In this document: one piece after another, positions 7,426 through 14,962 of the stretch | How positions within the stretch are numbered: the stretch's first letter is position 1 | Layout of the letters: each line of letters starts with the position of its first letter | Source: Candidatus Bathyarchaeota archaeon | GTDB lineage: Archaea; Thermoproteota; Bathyarchaeia; RBG-16-48-13; JAGMEO01 | DNA: 21,259 nucleotides | Assembly: GCA_030602965.1 (NCBI GenBank) | Contig: JAUVYS010000009.1 | Span: forward strand, 1-21,259 | Direction: 5' to 3' | The notes under the pieces: generated by a model | What the model was told of the DNA's origin: nothing | The model's database searches: none | What the model saw: only the letters and a program-made list of their open reading frames with translations | Position numbers and translations under genes: made by a program

Positions 7426-8511
7426 TTAGCGTGCTTGCCTTTGATAACCCTTTTTAAAGAGAGTCAAGAGACCTTCAGCTAAAAGCCTCTGGTTTTGAAG
7501 GTAAAAATTGATAACAGTAATCAGCCCCAGAGATCTAACCCGGCAGATTTCCTTATATAGCTTACAAACTGCACTGAAGAATCCTCCCCGTATCGACCAA
7601 GTTGATAAAACAAACCTCCACAACCTGACCTCCCACATTCTTTCTAGCTTTTCAAGTATGTTGATGGGTATCTCTTTAATCTTGAAGAAATCATTTATGA
7701 GACGAAGGTGACTATAAAGGGGAACACAGAGCCACGTTCTCTTTGCTGTATTAAAAATATAATCCCAGTCAAGCGTGTCTCCGAAACGTCTCAATATTAC
7801 ATATACGTCACAAATGTCTCGGAGGCTTAAACGCCCGTGTCTTAATGAGTGATAACAACTCAAAAGAAGCGTATCCTCCAAGGACATTATCGGGACTTGA
7901 ACGTCACCAAACTTGACCTTGACAGCTCTATCCCATATCCTCTCAGTTTCAAAATCACTTCCCCAAAAACCTAACCAAGGAAACCACGTCCAGTGCGCAT
8001 GTACTACTACATACATATCTCCATACTTTTTCTTGAACTCTTCGATTTTTTTAAAAAATGATTTATTGAAGACTCTGTCTTTTTCAAATTCGGGAATTAC
8101 AAGATCTATGTCATCACTTACTCGCAAATGGGGATCCGGATAAATTTTCTCAGCGAGCACCACACCTTTAAACGGCATCACTTTAACTTCAGCCTCTCTA
8201 CAAAATTGTAAAAGTTCAATGAGTTCTTCTAAACGGACTATACTGGTTACAACTGACATGTAATGAGCAGACTTTAGTATTCTCATGGGTTCTTCTGCAA
8301 TAGAGATCCCTTTCTTTGTTGCTAATTTGTTTAAATTGTGGTAAAGCTGTGGGAAAACAGCGTTGACCCCAGCATGATAAAAAATCGATTGCCAGTCGAT
8401 AGAATCGTTACTCTGTAAAATTTTAGTTGCAATCCTTTCAGCCCTATTTTCCATAGGAACCATAGATAACAGGATAAGGAGTTGATCTTCACAGTATCGA
8501 CGATGCGCCAT
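7426..8511 (-). CDS. NTP_transf_5 family nucleotidyltransferase-like protein
   Basis: 361 residues. The diagnostic stretch is EVKVMPFKGVVLAEKIYPDP then LRVSDDIDLVI: Lys115-Gly116 and the D-D-x-D metal site (133-136) of the NTP_transf_5 fold. Further on, VVVHAHWTW and LEDTLLLSCYHSLRHGR...LRDICDVYVIL match the family's second half. Members occur with HprK-like kinases and PqqD-like proteins in lasso-peptide and exosortase-type loci, where they are thought to add a nucleotide or sugar group to a phosphorylated product; the reaction is not settled. The ATG is 7 bp after the end of the peptidase remnant. With the HprK-like and PqqD-like genes it completes a characteristic trio. Confidence 0.83.
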   Translation of the reverse strand: MAHRRYCEDQLLILLSMVPMENRAERIATKILQSNDSIDWQSIFYHAGVNAVFPQLYHNLNKLATKKGISIAEEPMRILKSAHYMSVVTSIVRLEELIELLQFCREAEVKVMPFKGVVLAEKIYPDPHLRVSDDIDLVIPEFEKDRVFNKSFFKKIEEFKKKYGDMYVVVHAHWTWFPWLGFWGSDFETERIWDRAVKVKFGDVQVPIMSLEDTLLLSCYHSLRHGRLSLRDICDVYVILRRFGDTLDWDYIFNTAKRTWLCVPLYSHLRLINDFFKIKEIPINILEKLERMWEVRLWRFVLSTWSIRGGFFSAVCKLYKEICRVRSLGLITVINFYLQNQRLLAEGLLTLFKKGYQRQAR

Positions 8512-8518
8512 CAGTTAT

Positions 8519-8803
8519 TCATCCATGTAAAGTATGAAGCATTAGATAATTTTTTAGTTTAACATGTTTCGAGATCCGAGAGCCAAAAAAAACTGCTAGA
8601 AGCAGAGAGATTATAAACCAGCTCGCTACCTGTTGGATCGAGGCTAAATTCATTTCTTGTTTCTCGACAGCTTGCTCAATCGTCTTCTCTTCAATTAATA
8701 ATCCACGTAAAAGTTGGACAGTCATACTATCCATTTACGGAGCAGTGTCTTTCCCATCCGAACTAATTATTACAGAAGTTCATTTTCCGATTAGTGCATC
8801 AAC
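8519..8803 (-). pseudogene. Decayed C-terminal half of a clan CD peptidase, paralogous to the 273-1112 gene
   Basis: Read in one frame, the minus strand gives DALIGK-stop-TSVIIS, DGKDTAP-stop-MDSMTVQLL and ..EEKTIEQAVEKQ. This aligns without gaps to DAFIGRGASVIIS, NEKVTAPHMDSAAIHIL and ..NENKTFDQAITETK of the intact peptidase at 273-1112. Two stop codons interrupt it (TGA 8780-8782 where the intact gene has Gly; TAA 8735-8737 where it has His), and the whole catalytic His/Cys half is absent. After the homology it ends differently, with a membrane span (WFIISLLLAVFF) and a basic tail, so the original protein may have been anchored at its C-terminus. The first eight codons are now read as the end of the upstream glycosyltransferase. 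Whether the 71-codon piece after the second stop is still translated is unknown. Confidence 0.75.
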
Positions 8804-9958
8804 CTCGGGTACGGAATCCAGTGCGCCTTTGTATGCATTCAAATATAATTGTGCGATATTGTCCCAATTAAGTTTCTTTTCAACTAGCAATCTTGATCTC
8901 TTTCCCATCTCTTGTCGTAATTTCGCATCGTTGATCAAAATTTCCAAATATCCAGAGAGTTCATCTACATCTCCTTTTTTATAAACAAAACCATTTCCAT
9001 ATTCAACTTTGTAAATAGATACCGGATTCTTTTGTATTATAAGAGGTAAACTGTTTGACGCTGCTTCAATAATCGAAATAGAGGGGGTACCAGGCCAAAC
9101 TGCTATATCACCTGCACTATAGAAATTGGGAAGATCTGTCCTATGAACTAATGGATGAAAAATCACATTATTTGAAATCTTCAGTTGAGAAACAAGATTA
9201 TGTAAATATTCTTCGTAACACTCTTCTCCTTTCCCAATTATCATAAGTTTAACTTTTTGATTCTGTTTAATAATTGGTTTAATTGCTTTTATCAATATAT
9301 CAATTTCTTTGGAAGGTATCAGCTTTCCACTATAAACCACAACAACATCATCATTAGAAAGATTAAGATATTTTCGTAATAATTTTCGAGATTTCGAGTC
9401 AAATTGAAAAAGAGTCTTTTTAGCACCTAGAGGAATTATTACTAGATCTTTTAAAAGTATACCATAGCTTTTTGAAACTATACTTCCATATCCTTTATTT
9501 TTTACAAAAAAAACATCTATCTTCTTCTTTACAAGTTTAATAGATAATTTTGTCAAGCTAAACAGGACAGACTTTATTATACTCCAATTTGATGAGACCC
9601 CTGTAATTAAACTGCCTGTAATTCTATAGTTATAAATGTACTTCCAAAAGATGAAGTATAAAGAAAGGGGTGAAAAAAGAGGTTGACAATGGATTATATC
9701 CGGTTTTTCCTTCTTAATGAATTTAATAATAAAAATTAACTCTTTCAAACTTGGGATATGAATACTGTTTAACTCAGCAATATGAGATAATCGTATAACG
9801 TGAAAACCATCTTTAAATTTCCTTTGAATAGTTTCGTGATTCTGTCTAAAAGTAAAAATACTTACTTTATGACCTAATTCTGCAAGTTCTGTAGCTAAGT
9901 AGTATTCTAAATATCCTTTATTTGGATCAAAATGTTCAACTGTGATTACAATATTCAA
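8780..9958 (-). CDS. GT4 glycosyltransferase whose C-terminus runs into a peptidase remnant
   Basis: 392 residues. The N-terminal domain begins MNIVITVEHFDPNKGYLEYYLATEL. The donor domain has VVVVYSGKLIPSKEIDILIKAI, KLMIIGKGEECYEEYL, FYSAGDIAVWPG and TPSISIIEAASNSLPLII, the E-x7-E-like segment. The normal GT4 end is around NWDNIAQLYLNAYKGAL; the final residues VDALIGK come from the decayed peptidase gene and are cut by its first stop. This points to a recombination joint at about 8804. The start is a TTG at 9958, within the left copy of the approximately 85-bp duplication. AT-rich, like the genes to its right. Function: addition of a sugar to a glycan; specificity unknown. Confidence 0.85.
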   Translation of the reverse strand: MNIVITVEHFDPNKGYLEYYLATELAELGHKVSIFTFRQNHETIQRKFKDGFHVIRLSHIAELNSIHIPSLKELIFIIKFIKKEKPDIIHCQPLFSPLSLYFIFWKYIYNYRITGSLITGVSSNWSIIKSVLFSLTKLSIKLVKKKIDVFFVKNKGYGSIVSKSYGILLKDLVIIPLGAKKTLFQFDSKSRKLLRKYLNLSNDDVVVVYSGKLIPSKEIDILIKAIKPIIKQNQKVKLMIIGKGEECYEEYLHNLVSQLKISNNVIFHPLVHRTDLPNFYSAGDIAVWPGTPSISIIEAASNSLPLIIQKNPVSIYKVEYGNGFVYKKGDVDELSGYLEILINDAKLRQEMGKRSRLLVEKKLNWDNIAQLYLNAYKGALDSVPEVDALIGK

Positions 9959-10022
9959 ATATGCACTTCACAATAATTTTCAGAATTACTTGTTTTTAAT
10001 TTAAATTTTCAAGAATATATAA
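9935..10022. repeat. Left copy of an approximately 85-bp imperfect direct repeat
   Basis: It aligns with 11192-11279 at roughly 80-85 percent identity by eye, including an unbroken identical core AATATTCAAATATGCACTTC. Read on the minus strand it holds, in order, the last codons of a membrane-GT-like gene (ELYILENLN then stop, 9996-10025), a short spacer and the first codons of the GT4 gene at 9958. The other copy holds WELYLLKNIN then stop, the same spacer, and a dead GT start. Confidence 0.8.
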
Positions 10023-10046
10023 CTCGCGCGAGCCCACGCCCACTCG

Positions 10047-10301
10047 TTACCTACATTAAGCTACTTTGACTTTCTCGTTCTGATGAAGAATTGCACGCTT
10101 ATAATGACGGACTCAGGGGGATTACAGGAAGAAACCACAGCACCTAAAATAAGAAAACATGTGCTGGTCCTTAGACTGTCCACTGAAAGACCTGAGTCAG
10201 TTGATGCTGATTTTGCCACTGTTACAGGTGTAGAGAAGAAGATCCAAACAGAATTACAGAAAACACTCAAGCAACCAACTTTCCAAAAACTCCTCACATG
10301 A
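10047..10301 (+). pseudogene. wecB: Remnant of UDP-N-acetylglucosamine 2-epimerase (wecB)
   Basis: The open frame reads YFDFLVLMKNCTLIMTDSGG, LQEE and VLRLSTERPESVDAD. This is the C-terminal active-site region of WecB-type non-hydrolysing 2-epimerases (canonical TDSGG.QEE and LR.TTERPE). Homology starts abruptly about 20 bp after the left direct repeat. The N-terminal three quarters are missing, and the usual NPYGDG-like end is lost: the frame stops at 10301, with a frameshifted HDKGNAKKK just after that may be its trace. The intact enzyme makes UDP-ManNAc for surface glycans. It has clearly higher GC than the block around it and is probably a survivor of an older arrangement. Confidence 0.75.
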
Positions 10302-10468
10302 TAAAGGAAACGCCAAGAAAAAAGGATGGAAGAAATTACATTGAAGAAAATATAATTATAGCAAAAACGATAATTTTACCTATTCTTCTCACTTCTCGTA
10401 TGCGAAATCATTCAAATATAAAAAATAGTGTATTATAATAGACATTGGTTATCCCTAGATGGTGACTA
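10302..10468 (+). promoter_or_regulatory. Promoter region of the methyltransferase gene
   Basis: TATTATAATA (10431-10440) lies about 34 bp before the ATG. GGTGA (10461-10465) directly before the start is a match to the archaeal anti-Shine-Dalgarno sequence. Nothing else is seen in the stretch apart from the possible wecB tail at its left end. Confidence 0.45.
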
Positions 10469-11185
10469 ATGAAAAAAGTTAAAGAAAAATTTTATAATTG
10501 TGCATATGGTGATAATTCAATTCCATTTGAACAAAGAGAAGGAATATTAAATTTCCTTTACAAGAAGTTATCAAAATTTGAGATTAATCGTTATCAAGTT
10601 TCATATGATTTATTACCAAACTATAGAGAAAAAATTTTAGATGTAGGTTGTGGTAATGGGCATTTCATAGATATAGTTGAACATAAGTTCAAAGAATTTT
10701 ATGGAATTGATATTTCTAAAATAAGAATTAAAAAAGCAAAAGAGAAATTTAACAAGAAAAAAAGGAACAAATATCATTTTGTAAAATACGATGTTGATGA
10801 AGGTCTCCCTTTCAAAAATAGTTTTTTTGATGTTGTGTCTTGTATTGCTATTTTAGAACATGTCTTTAATCCACCAAATTTGGTAGAGGAAATTAAAAGA
10901 GTGTTAAAGCCAAAGGGCATATTTCTTTTACAAGTACCCAATTTTGCTTGGTTGCCACATAGAATTCAATTATTATTTGGAAAATTACCATTAACTACTC
11001 GCGCTTATTTTGGTACAGATTGGGAACATCTACATAACTTCACAATATCTAGTCTTAGTAAACTACTTGAAGCAAAAGAATTCAAAGTACAGGTTATAAC
11101 CTGTAGTGGAATATTTGCAAAAATTCGTGAATTATGGCCATCAATTCTTGGTGCAGACATTCTTGTTAAATGTATAAAAAAATAA
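10469..11185 (+). CDS. Class I SAM-dependent methyltransferase
   Basis: 238 residues. Motif I is KILDVGCGNGHF (57-64 core), followed by the acidic residue of motif II (YGIDIS, Asp81), VKYDVDEGLPF, then DVVSCIAILEHVFNP and IKRVLKPKGIFLLQVPN, all typical of the Methyltransf_11/UbiE-like group. Small enzymes of this kind in glycan loci often O-methylate sugars, which caps or decorates the chain. It is very AT-rich and oriented opposite to its neighbours, sitting between the two copies of the direct repeat. The substrate is unknown. Confidence 0.88.
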   Translation: MKKVKEKFYNCAYGDNSIPFEQREGILNFLYKKLSKFEINRYQVSYDLLPNYREKILDVGCGNGHFIDIVEHKFKEFYGIDISKIRIKKAKEKFNKKKRNKYHFVKYDVDEGLPFKNSFFDVVSCIAILEHVFNPPNLVEEIKRVLKPKGIFLLQVPNFAWLPHRIQLLFGKLPLTTRAYFGTDWEHLHNFTISSLSKLLEAKEFKVQVITCSGIFAKIRELWPSILGADILVKCIKK

Positions 11186-11191
11186 AAATTA

Positions 11192-11279
11192 TTCAATTGT
11201 GATTATAATATTCAAATATGCACTTCACAATTATTCTCAGAATTCTCATTTTTTTAATTAATATTTTTTAGAAGATATA
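11192..11279. repeat. Right copy of the approximately 85-bp imperfect direct repeat
   Basis: Counterpart of 9935-10022. On the minus strand it contains the true stop of the 823-residue membrane protein (11254-11256), the spacer, and then a TTG start followed by NIIITIE and a stop. This is the dead first codons of a gene like the GT4 at 9958 (NIVITVE). The two copies therefore mark the same gene-to-gene junction, present twice. Confidence 0.8.
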
Positions 11280-13725
11280 ATTCCCAAACTCCAAAATTTT
11301 TTAAAAAAATCGAGAGTTCACTATTTTGAATGATTTGAGAGAGAATATTGTTTAGTGCTTGATCAAACTCTTGTGTAATATGCGGATTGATTAAAATGTA
11401 ATTAATTTTGATTTCTTTTAATTTTATACAAATCTCATATGGAGATTTTAACATTAATATATTTTTTAAAAAAGCTAAATTGGCAGCATAATTTAAGTCT
11501 ATTATCTTTAATTCTGGCAAATAATAGGGTAAACCATGAGAAGGTTTGAAGGTTAGTATATTTCCAGTAAGTTCATATTTATTTTCACCAATTAAGCCAT
11601 AAAAATCACCATAATATTTTTTCAACTGATTTTCTTTAATTTGATTTATTCCTCCAAAAGCAAGAAAAATCTCTAGTCTTGGAATAATGATTACAGATAA
11701 TAATACGAAAATTGTCGCAATTTTTACAATTTTATTTTTTTTAAATGATAAATATGAAGGGACAACCATTTTTTTCTTAATTTTTTTATTTGCATAATTT
11801 TTAATGGGAATCTTATATTTTTGAAAGACCAAGGCCAAAATCACTGGGAGACTAATTAATACTGATACCAATAAGATTTTCAACCCATTTTCTGTTACAA
11901 ACATCACTCTATTCGGATAAGAAAGCTGAAGACTTGTTTGACTTAGACTAAAACCAATAATACCCCCAAAAAAGGACATAAAAGTATTGATTATCGGCAT
12001 TGGAGAAAAATAACTTGAAAATCTGATTAGAACACTATGTAAATAATTTAAATAACCATAATAAACGATCAGCAGTATTGATAAGGTAATCTGATTAAAA
12101 GAAAGTGCTTTATTCTTAAATTTGGAAAATGTATAGTGTATTCCTTTAGCTATAAATATTGTAAATAGAGGTATCATAAGGAAAGTATCTCGCGGATTAT
12201 AACTAACCCTGCCAGCTGTTATTGACATTACTACATCAGAATAAATAATGACAGCATAGAAAATCGTGATGAGAAATAAAATATTTAATTTTTTATTTCT
12301 TTTTTTTAAGAAAATGTAAAGACCTAATAATAATGGTATTAACATTACATAACCGATTGCAACTGGATCAGCAAACATAAATAGAAATGATGAGAGGAAA
12401 TATTCAAAGCCAAATATTTGTGTTGTTTCCAAAGAACCTGCGCTTACTAAAATTTCAAGAGCCCATTCATAATTTGGTAAATTTATTGAAGAGGTCCATA
12501 AAAACGAACCAAATTTAACGAAATTATTAATGTACCAAAGACTTGACATAATAGTAAATGGAACAATTATTAAACTAATTTTTTTTATTATATCAGCAAC
12601 AAAATTCCAATCGATTTTTCTTATACGGGTTTTTTTTTCAGCAGTTATAAAAAAGCAACTTCCAGCAAGTACTGAAAGAAAAAGCAACAAACTCCATTGT
12701 AAGCTTGTAAATTGAGAAACGAAAAAGAATCCTTCACTTGTATTAAAATACAGAAATAATCTTACAATAATGAGGTAAAATGGCACAAAACAAGAAAGGA
12801 TAAATGATAAAAAAAAATTTTTATCAAGATTAAAAATTAAAAACGCAGTTACTAATGTGATAAAAAAGTATATTGTCTGTGCTTTAAGTAAACCTGCAGT
12901 ACCAAAAGCAAAACCTATCCATAAAAGATTATTTTCATTCTTAAATTGAAAATAGTCAATAATAAAATAAATCACTGAAAAAATCAAAGGATAATAAAAA
13001 ACATCTGGATAGAAGGCATTAAAGAGAAGAAAACGATCATGGAAAGGTAAAACAAGAAAAATTGCTGAAGATAATATCCCTAATATCTTTGATTTAGTGA
13101 CATGCACTGTTAAAGCATAGTTTAATACAATTAGTAAAAATATGGGAGCGAGGGGCATCAATCTAAAGGTTTCTGATAGAGGAGAGCTTGCTACAACATA
13201 AGACCAAGCATAAAAAACAGCTCCACCTATCGGTCTTAAAAAAACATTATAATCATAACCAGCATTATAGGTAAATCCATTTTGTATTGATATTTCCCTC
13301 GCCATTGGAAGATAATAATGTGTTACATCAGAGTCTAAAATTGCTCTAGATAAAAGATAAAACGTATATGTTATGATTAAAGTAAGGACCGGTAGAAAAA
13401 GAAGAATATTTTCAAATGAGATCAATTTTACTAATTTTTCTTTACTAAAATAGGTTGCATACATTTTTTTTGAAACAAATATGTTAGTTAAATGTATTGC
13501 AGAGATTATTACAACTGCGAGATAAATATAAGACATAGTCTTGAATGTGTTGAGAATCCCACCGAGATATAGCAAACTAAACATGATAACTAAACTAAAA
13601 ATATAAGATAGAATTAGCAATTCGACTTTATTTTTAGTTTGTATTTTTAACAATTGTACTATAAATAGTCCAGGAAGAAATAAACTCAAAAGCAGAAATA
13701 GTTCAGCAATCATGATAATAAGCAC
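11254..13725 (-). CDS. Large integral membrane protein, GT-C (PMT/ArnT-like) glycosyltransferase candidate
   Basis: 823 residues with about a dozen or more hydrophobic spans over residues 1-690 and a soluble C-terminal domain of about 130 residues. Just after the third or fourth span is ILDSDVTHYYLPMAREI (Asp131, Asp133), which matches the D-x-D-like first extracellular loop followed by Y-x-P-x-A of GT-C enzymes. These use a lipid-phosphate sugar and act on the outer side of the membrane. It is preceded by a GT4 gene 26 bp away and is probably co-transcribed with it. The start is GTG at 13725 or ATG at 13713; both are possible. It is among the most AT-rich parts of the window. The 3' end of the gene lies inside the right copy of the direct repeat, and the left copy keeps the end of a relative. 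It could instead be a polymerase-type membrane protein. Confidence 0.72.
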   Translation of the reverse strand: MLIIMIAELFLLLSLFLPGLFIVQLLKIQTKNKVELLILSYIFSLVIMFSLLYLGGILNTFKTMSYIYLAVVIISAIHLTNIFVSKKMYATYFSKEKLVKLISFENILLFLPVLTLIITYTFYLLSRAILDSDVTHYYLPMAREISIQNGFTYNAGYDYNVFLRPIGGAVFYAWSYVVASSPLSETFRLMPLAPIFLLIVLNYALTVHVTKSKILGILSSAIFLVLPFHDRFLLFNAFYPDVFYYPLIFSVIYFIIDYFQFKNENNLLWIGFAFGTAGLLKAQTIYFFITLVTAFLIFNLDKNFFLSFILSCFVPFYLIIVRLFLYFNTSEGFFFVSQFTSLQWSLLLFLSVLAGSCFFITAEKKTRIRKIDWNFVADIIKKISLIIVPFTIMSSLWYINNFVKFGSFLWTSSINLPNYEWALEILVSAGSLETTQIFGFEYFLSSFLFMFADPVAIGYVMLIPLLLGLYIFLKKRNKKLNILFLITIFYAVIIYSDVVMSITAGRVSYNPRDTFLMIPLFTIFIAKGIHYTFSKFKNKALSFNQITLSILLIVYYGYLNYLHSVLIRFSSYFSPMPIINTFMSFFGGIIGFSLSQTSLQLSYPNRVMFVTENGLKILLVSVLISLPVILALVFQKYKIPIKNYANKKIKKKMVVPSYLSFKKNKIVKIATIFVLLSVIIIPRLEIFLAFGGINQIKENQLKKYYGDFYGLIGENKYELTGNILTFKPSHGLPYYLPELKIIDLNYAANLAFLKNILMLKSPYEICIKLKEIKINYILINPHITQEFDQALNNILSQIIQNSELSIFLKNFGVWELYLLKNIN

Positions 13726-13751
13726 TTATTATGAAATTACTTTTTTAATAA

Positions 13752-14801
13752 TTAACTCGAGTTAATTACATGATTGTAAATTTTTAACACTTCATCAGCA
13801 ACATTTATCCAATCATGTCTTTTTGAGAAAGAAAGACAGTTTTTCGTATATTTTTTGTTATTCTCATAAACCTTTATCATGGTATTACAAAGATCCTTCA
13901 CATCACCTGTTTTATATAACTCTCCAGCTTCTGATTTTGTCAATATCTCTTTATGAGCAGGAATCGAGGAAGCAACTATAGGTTTACCACTGGCCATAGC
14001 TTCAAGTAAGGGCATACCAAAGTTTTCCCACCGACTTGTTGAAACATAGACATCACAAGACGCATAATAATAAGGCAACTCATAATCTGAAACAAAACCA
14101 ATCATATGTATTTCGTTTTTTAATCCAAACTCTTCAACTAATCTTTTAAGGTGATAATATTTACTTCCAACTCCAATTATTTGTAATTTAGCATTTGGAT
14201 AGGTTTTTAGGACCTCTTGTAGACCAAAAACGATTTCTTTAACATTTTTATGTTGAGATAAATTTCCCACAAAAAGAAATTGTGGTGTTCCTTCTCGAAA
14301 TATCCCATCATGTTGGGGATTAAAAACTCTAGTATCTACTCCATTGTAAACAATAGAAACATTATTCGTATTTATATATGGTTTAATTTCTTTAGCACCA
14401 GTTTCAGAGACAGCTATAATTGCCTTGAATGATTGATGCGTTATCTTGACGGAAATAAGAGCGCGAGCACGTGAGCTAAGCCAAATTGGATAATTATGAT
14501 AAATGTCAGGAGCTCCGTGATAATGGTAAATAAAGGGTGTATGTGTTGCTAAAGCTAAAAAATTTGTGATTGAATGATGATTATGAATTACATCAAAGCT
14601 ATCAAGAAACCCTTTTAGTTTTTTTAAATTACATACTGGAAGTTTAGTAACAGTATAGTTATCTTTTTTTGGGACCTTATTATATTTTATAGCTGCAATT
14701 GTCACATCTACTCCGTTCTTAGAAAGCTGATTTGCCAAATTTTCAATTACAACTGAAGACCCTCCTAAAACGTAAAAGCCAGCAGTCATTAGAATTTTCA
14801 T
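13752..14801 (-). CDS. GT4 glycosyltransferase
   Basis: 349 residues, complete. N-terminal glycine-rich loop MKILMTAGFYVLGGSSVVIENL, then FDVIHNHHS. In the donor domain are IVYNGVDTRVF, FLFVGNLSQHKNV, KLQIIGVGSKYYHLKRLV, YYASCDVYVSTSRWENFG and MPLLEAMASGKPIVASS. The E-x7-E motif (ENFGMPLLE) is intact. It is a retaining nucleotide-sugar transferase for glycan assembly. It begins with ATG, with AAGGACGG a few bases before it as a weak ribosome site. It is the first gene at the right edge of the AT-rich block, directly after a truncated GT fragment, and heads a two-gene unit with the 823-residue membrane protein. Confidence 0.92.
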   Translation of the reverse strand: MKILMTAGFYVLGGSSVVIENLANQLSKNGVDVTIAAIKYNKVPKKDNYTVTKLPVCNLKKLKGFLDSFDVIHNHHSITNFLALATHTPFIYHYHGAPDIYHNYPIWLSSRARALISVKITHQSFKAIIAVSETGAKEIKPYINTNNVSIVYNGVDTRVFNPQHDGIFREGTPQFLFVGNLSQHKNVKEIVFGLQEVLKTYPNAKLQIIGVGSKYYHLKRLVEEFGLKNEIHMIGFVSDYELPYYYASCDVYVSTSRWENFGMPLLEAMASGKPIVASSIPAHKEILTKSEAGELYKTGDVKDLCNTMIKVYENNKKYTKNCLSFSKRHDWINVADEVLKIYNHVINSS

Positions 14802-14842
14802 ATAAGCCGTCCTTACTGTTTGAAAATTTTGGATTGCATTAT

Positions 14843-14926
14843 TTAAGCGAGAGTATAATATTCAAAAAGTGGATGCCTGTAAGGTGTTATCATATTATGG
14901 ATTATAGCTACTTTTAGGCGATGCAT
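14843..14926 (-). pseudogene. N-terminal fragment of another GT4 glycosyltransferase
   Basis: 27 codons from the ATG at 14926 to TAA 14843-14845. They read HRLKVAIIHNMITPYRHPLF, the standard first strand and loop of GT4 enzymes (the I.HN..PYR.PLFE pattern), then stop. No continuation is found in any frame before the next gene. It lies 36 bp after the end of the preceding GT pseudogene, so it was once the next operon gene. The cut marks the right joint of the AT-rich block. Confidence 0.6.
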
Positions 14927-14962
14927 TCTTTAAACATCTAAATCTTTTTATGCCTTGACATC

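Noticed and set aside
4100..8511. A true lasso-peptide cluster
   Set aside because: No asparagine-synthetase-like cyclase, no transglutaminase-like leader protease, and the candidate peptide tail is too short after the possible ring residue.
8519..8734. 71-codon frame as an independent small membrane protein
   Set aside because: Its first half aligns in frame with the intact peptidase at 273-1112 and continues the remnant upstream of a stop, so it is better explained as part of a pseudogene, although translation cannot be ruled out.
10061..10297. Minus-strand open frame of 78 codons
   Set aside because: It is antisense to the clear WecB homology on the plus strand; a shadow.
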